A stretch of 64,000 nt of DNA from Candidatus Rhodoferax randersensis (GTDB lineage Bacteria; Pseudomonadota; Gammaproteobacteria; Burkholderiales; Burkholderiaceae_C). Positions 61,539 through 64,000 of this stretch are shown here, piece after piece. Every line of letters begins with the position of its first letter. The first letter of the stretch is position 1. The notes under the pieces were generated by a model, which saw only the letters and a list, made by a program, of their open reading frames with translations, was not told the DNA's origin and ran no database searches. Position numbers and translations under genes: made by a program. Location of the stretch: positions 1 to 64,000 of the forward strand of contig JADKEH010000002.1 in assembly GCA_016718155.1 (NCBI GenBank), in the 5' to 3' direction.

Positions 61539-62363
61539 GTGACCTCGCGCTCCTCCATTGTTCTGGACAGCATTCTTGAGTTGCTACGCCCTGCCGTGCG
61601 GCTGATGCTGCGCCATGGCGTGGCGTCCCCGGCGTTTGCCGGGGCGCTCAAGCGGGTGTTCCTGCAGGCCGCGCAAGAGGAATTGCGCGCGCGCCAGATG
61701 CCCCTCACCGACAGCGCCATCAGCCTGCTGTCGGGCGTGCACCGCCGCGATGTGCGCAACCTCACGCGATTGGCGGTGGTGCACGCACGCCCCGAGGGCT
61801 TTTCTGGGCTGGCCTCGCAGGTGGTGGCGCGCTGGCTCAGCGACGACCTGTATCTGGACGCGGCGCAAGTGCCGCGCGTGATCGCGCGCAGCGGCGATGC
61901 GCCAAGTTTTGACGCACTGGTACGAGCGGTCAGCCAGGACGTGCGGCCCCGCTCGGTGCTGGACGAATTGATTCGCCTAGGTCTGGCGGCCGAGTCCGAC
62001 GGGCAAGTCACCTTGCTGACGCATGCCTTCGTACCGCGCAGTGGCTTCCCTGAAATGGCGACCCAGTTAAGCCTCAACCTGCATGACCACCTGGCCGCCG
62101 CGTGCCAGAACCTGGACGGCACCGGCGAGTTTCTGGAACAGGCGATATTTGTGGATGAGATCACCGCCGAGTCGGCCTTGCATCTGCACAAGGTCGCGGC
62201 ACAGGCCTGGAAGATCGCGTTCCGCACCGTGATGCACGAAGCACAGGCCCGCTTTGACCACGATGCGCTGCACGCCACACCCGAGCAGCGCACGCAACGA
62301 GCCCGGTTTGGCGTCTACTTTTATGCAACCGAAGGGAAAGAGAACCATGAACCACCTGCTTGA
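61539..62363 (+). CDS. DUF6502 family protein
   Basis: A 274-residue protein with a GTG start. It is recognised by its pattern: an N-terminal helical LLRPAVRLMLRHGVASPAFAGALKRVFLQAA, then SLLSGVHRRDVRNL (a helix-turn-helix-like region) and FDALVRAVSQDVRPRSVLDELIRLGL. The family function is not established; an HTH-like part makes a regulator possible. The 3' end overlaps the next gene by 17 nt, so the two are likely coupled. It may bind the dyad at 61448, but nothing shows this. Confidence 0.8.
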   Translation: MTSRSSIVLDSILELLRPAVRLMLRHGVASPAFAGALKRVFLQAAQEELRARQMPLTDSAISLLSGVHRRDVRNLTRLAVVHARPEGFSGLASQVVARWLSDDLYLDAAQVPRVIARSGDAPSFDALVRAVSQDVRPRSVLDELIRLGLAAESDGQVTLLTHAFVPRSGFPEMATQLSLNLHDHLAAACQNLDGTGEFLEQAIFVDEITAESALHLHKVAAQAWKIAFRTVMHEAQARFDHDALHATPEQRTQRARFGVYFYATEGKENHEPPA

Positions 62364-62903
62364 AACGCTGGTCCGAGCGCGACGTAGCGCCATCACCGCC
62401 TGCCTGCGCACCGCTGGCGCACTGAGCCTGGCACTGCTGGCCACCGCCTGCGGGCCCGGCACCGGCGGCACTGGCGTGGGACCGATCGCCGGCGTTTACG
62501 TCACCAACAGCGTCCTGGGCGGCACGACTGTTGGATTGAGCACGACCTCAGTGGCGAGCGGTTCGGACTTTGTTGTGTCTTTAACCGCTGACGATATCCG
62601 CGTTGAAGGCGTCTGCTGGGCATTCAGCTATGCGGGCGACTGGGTCGAAGTCAATGGCGTCGTGCGGGTCAACGGCTCCTACCGTTCTGGCCCGGCCGGG
62701 ACCGACCTGTCAAGGCGCCGGCCACGCCGGCCACGCTGGTGGCGCAGACCGTGCCCGCGGGTTTGTTTGTGACCCTGCTCGATGCCCAGGGCACGACCCT
62801 GGCCACTTTTGCCCCAGCCGAGCGAGTACCCGACGGTGTGGCACCGACCTTGCCCGCACCGTGCCTGTCGGTCAAGCCCAGAACGGGCAAGCTGGCCGGC
62901 TAG
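62347..62903 (+). pseudogene. Small lipoprotein, frameshifted, C-terminal part in another frame
   Basis: It starts MNHLLETLVRARR with a signal peptide and lipobox LLATACG (Cys36). The first frame reads well to NGSYRSGPAGTDL and then becomes Arg-rich; frame +2 from about 62708 reads VKAPATPATLVAQTVPAG to a TAG at 62901. The length of 557 nt is one base short of a multiple of 3, consistent with a single base missing near 62707-62711. The mature protein is Gly/Thr/Val-rich with beta-prone text. It follows the DUF6502 gene with overlap. Function unknown. Confidence 0.7.
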
Positions 62904-62990
62904 CACTTAGGCTGACGTCACTAACCACGATCAGCCGTACTGCCGACAATGGGGCGGCGTTGCGGCACTACTTGCCGCAGCGCCTTACCC

Positions 62991-64000
62991 ATGGTCGCAC
63001 CTGCACCCAAGAATCCGCTCAAACACCTGCACCCGTCCGACTACCTCGGACTGGCACGCCTGGCGACCCAGGCCACGGTCGGTGTGGCCGGTATCAGCGA
63101 AGAAGTCCATCAGAACGTCTGGAGCACGCTCGGGGTGAGTGGCGGCGAACAAGCCGGGCGGACCCGCGGCGTTACCGGCCTGGTTTACAAAAGCGTGCGG
63201 GGCGTGACCAAGGCGGTGGCGGGCAGCATTGACGCCGTACTCGGGCGGCTGATTCCGATGTTCGACGCCATCGGCCCGGAGCGGCCCAGTTCAATCGAGC
63301 GCGAGGCCGTTTTGGCCGCGCTCAATGGCGTGATGGGCGACCAGTTGCAGGCCACCGGCAACCCACTGGCCACACCCATGAGTTTTCGCCACCAAGGAAG
63401 CGTGTTGACCGCCGAGCACCTGAAAACTCTGGCCGCGCCGACCGTCAACGGCAAGATCCTGTTGCTGATTCACGGCCTGTGCATGAACGACCTGCAGTGG
63501 ACACAGAACCTCGACAACAGCGGCACCGCCACCTTTGACCATGGCCAGGCGCTGGCCGGCTCGCTGGGCTACACCCCGGTCTACCTGCGCTACAACTCGG
63601 GGCTCCATACCTCGCAGAATGGTCGGGAGCTGGCGGCTCAACTCGAACCGCTATTGCGCGACTGGCCGGTGCCAGTGACCGAGCTCAGCATCCTCGCGCA
63701 CAGCATGGGCGGCTTGATCACGCGCAGCGCGCTCCACTTGGCCAGCCAAAAAGGCCTGCGCTGGACCGCTCACTTGAAAAACATTGTGTTCCTGGGCACG
63801 CCCCACCATGGCGCCCCGATGGAACGCGCGGGTAACTGGATCGACGTGGTGCTGGGCAGCACCCGCTACAGCGCGCCCTTTGCCAAGATCGGCCAGCTGC
63901 GCAGCGCCGGTATCACCGACTTGCGTTACGGCCATGTGCTGGACGTTGACTGGCAGGGCCACGACCGCTTTCGGCGCAGCCCCGACCGTCGCCACGCCTT
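62991..64000 (+). CDS. Alpha/beta hydrolase, lipase/PGAP1-like, 3' end beyond window
   Basis: 336 residues are visible. The N-terminal part is helical (FEATURES such as YLGLARLATQATVGVAGI); the alpha/beta hydrolase core has the oxyanion strand LLLIHGLCMND, a GXSXG elbow LAHSMGGLITRSAL and IVFLGTPHHGAPMERAG, typical of triacylglycerol-lipase and GPI-deacylase-like esterases. No signal peptide is seen. The catalytic Asp/His lie at or beyond the right edge. The ATG at 62991 is the first start in the frame, with a weak upstream site. Confidence 0.8.
   Translation, partial: MVAPAPKNPLKHLHPSDYLGLARLATQATVGVAGISEEVHQNVWSTLGVSGGEQAGRTRGVTGLVYKSVRGVTKAVAGSIDAVLGRLIPMFDAIGPERPSSIEREAVLAALNGVMGDQLQATGNPLATPMSFRHQGSVLTAEHLKTLAAPTVNGKILLLIHGLCMNDLQWTQNLDNSGTATFDHGQALAGSLGYTPVYLRYNSGLHTSQNGRELAAQLEPLLRDWPVPVTELSILAHSMGGLITRSALHLASQKGLRWTAHLKNIVFLGTPHHGAPMERAGNWIDVVLGSTRYSAPFAKIGQLRSAGITDLRYGHVLDVDWQGHDRFRRSPDRRHA

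Overview
This window comes from a high-GC betaproteobacterium, most likely a Burkholderiales/Comamonadaceae member of the Rhodoferax-Polaromonas type. The reasons are the exosortase-A (PEP-CTERM) accessory genes, a CoA-dependent 2-aminobenzoate cluster, a Bug-type solute receptor, PHA-associated proteins, a DUF1840 protein and dispersed hairpin repeats. I place it by gene content only; there is no rRNA or tRNA in the window. I saw no transposase, integrase, prophage or CRISPR array.

Layout. 1-3.3 kb: storage-lipid genes (WS/DGAT acyltransferase cut by the left edge, acyl-CoA-binding protein, PHA-system protein) and an outer-membrane aminopeptidase. 3.3-8.9 kb: omega-amino-acid (beta-alanine type) catabolism: LysR regulator, pyruvate-dependent aminotransferase, CoA-acylating semialdehyde dehydrogenase and alanine dehydrogenase, with a PIN-toxin remnant between the last two. 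9-36 kb: an exosortase-A/EPS locus. It holds two PrsT TPR proteins, one PEP-CTERM protein, the PrsK/PrsR two-component pair, a sugar transferase, a Wzy-like membrane protein, a PLP decarboxylase, an acyl ligase, an acyl carrier protein, two alpha/beta hydrolases and three nucleotide-sugar genes. The exosortase itself is not in the window. Embedded in it (14-17 kb) is a four-gene operon for a Tat-exported small protein, a PqqD-like protein, an HprK-like kinase and a nucleotidyltransferase, behind a near-consensus sigma-54 promoter. 36-39.5 kb: an N-acyltransferase-PilZ fusion, a Ser/Thr kinase fused to a cyclic-nucleotide-binding domain, and a signal peptidase I. 40-47 kb: 2-aminobenzoyl-CoA degradation with its MarR regulator and operator. 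47.6-58 kb: a branched-chain/aromatic-acid type ABC transporter with two CoA ligases and a Crp/Fnr regulator. 58-64 kb: a pseudouridine synthase, a secreted beta-propeller lipoprotein, a DUF6502 protein, a small lipoprotein and a lipase-like hydrolase cut by the right edge.

The points most worth a second look are: the kinase/PqqD/nucleotidyltransferase operon and the sigma-54 promoter layout it shares with the PEP-CTERM gene; a two-variant hairpin repeat family whose stems change in a compensatory way; a MarR operator lying on a promoter that should give an almost leaderless mRNA; a perfect 19-bp dyad over divergent -10 boxes; and four small indels, all in the last 24 kb, that break or extend genes and could be real decay or sequence errors.
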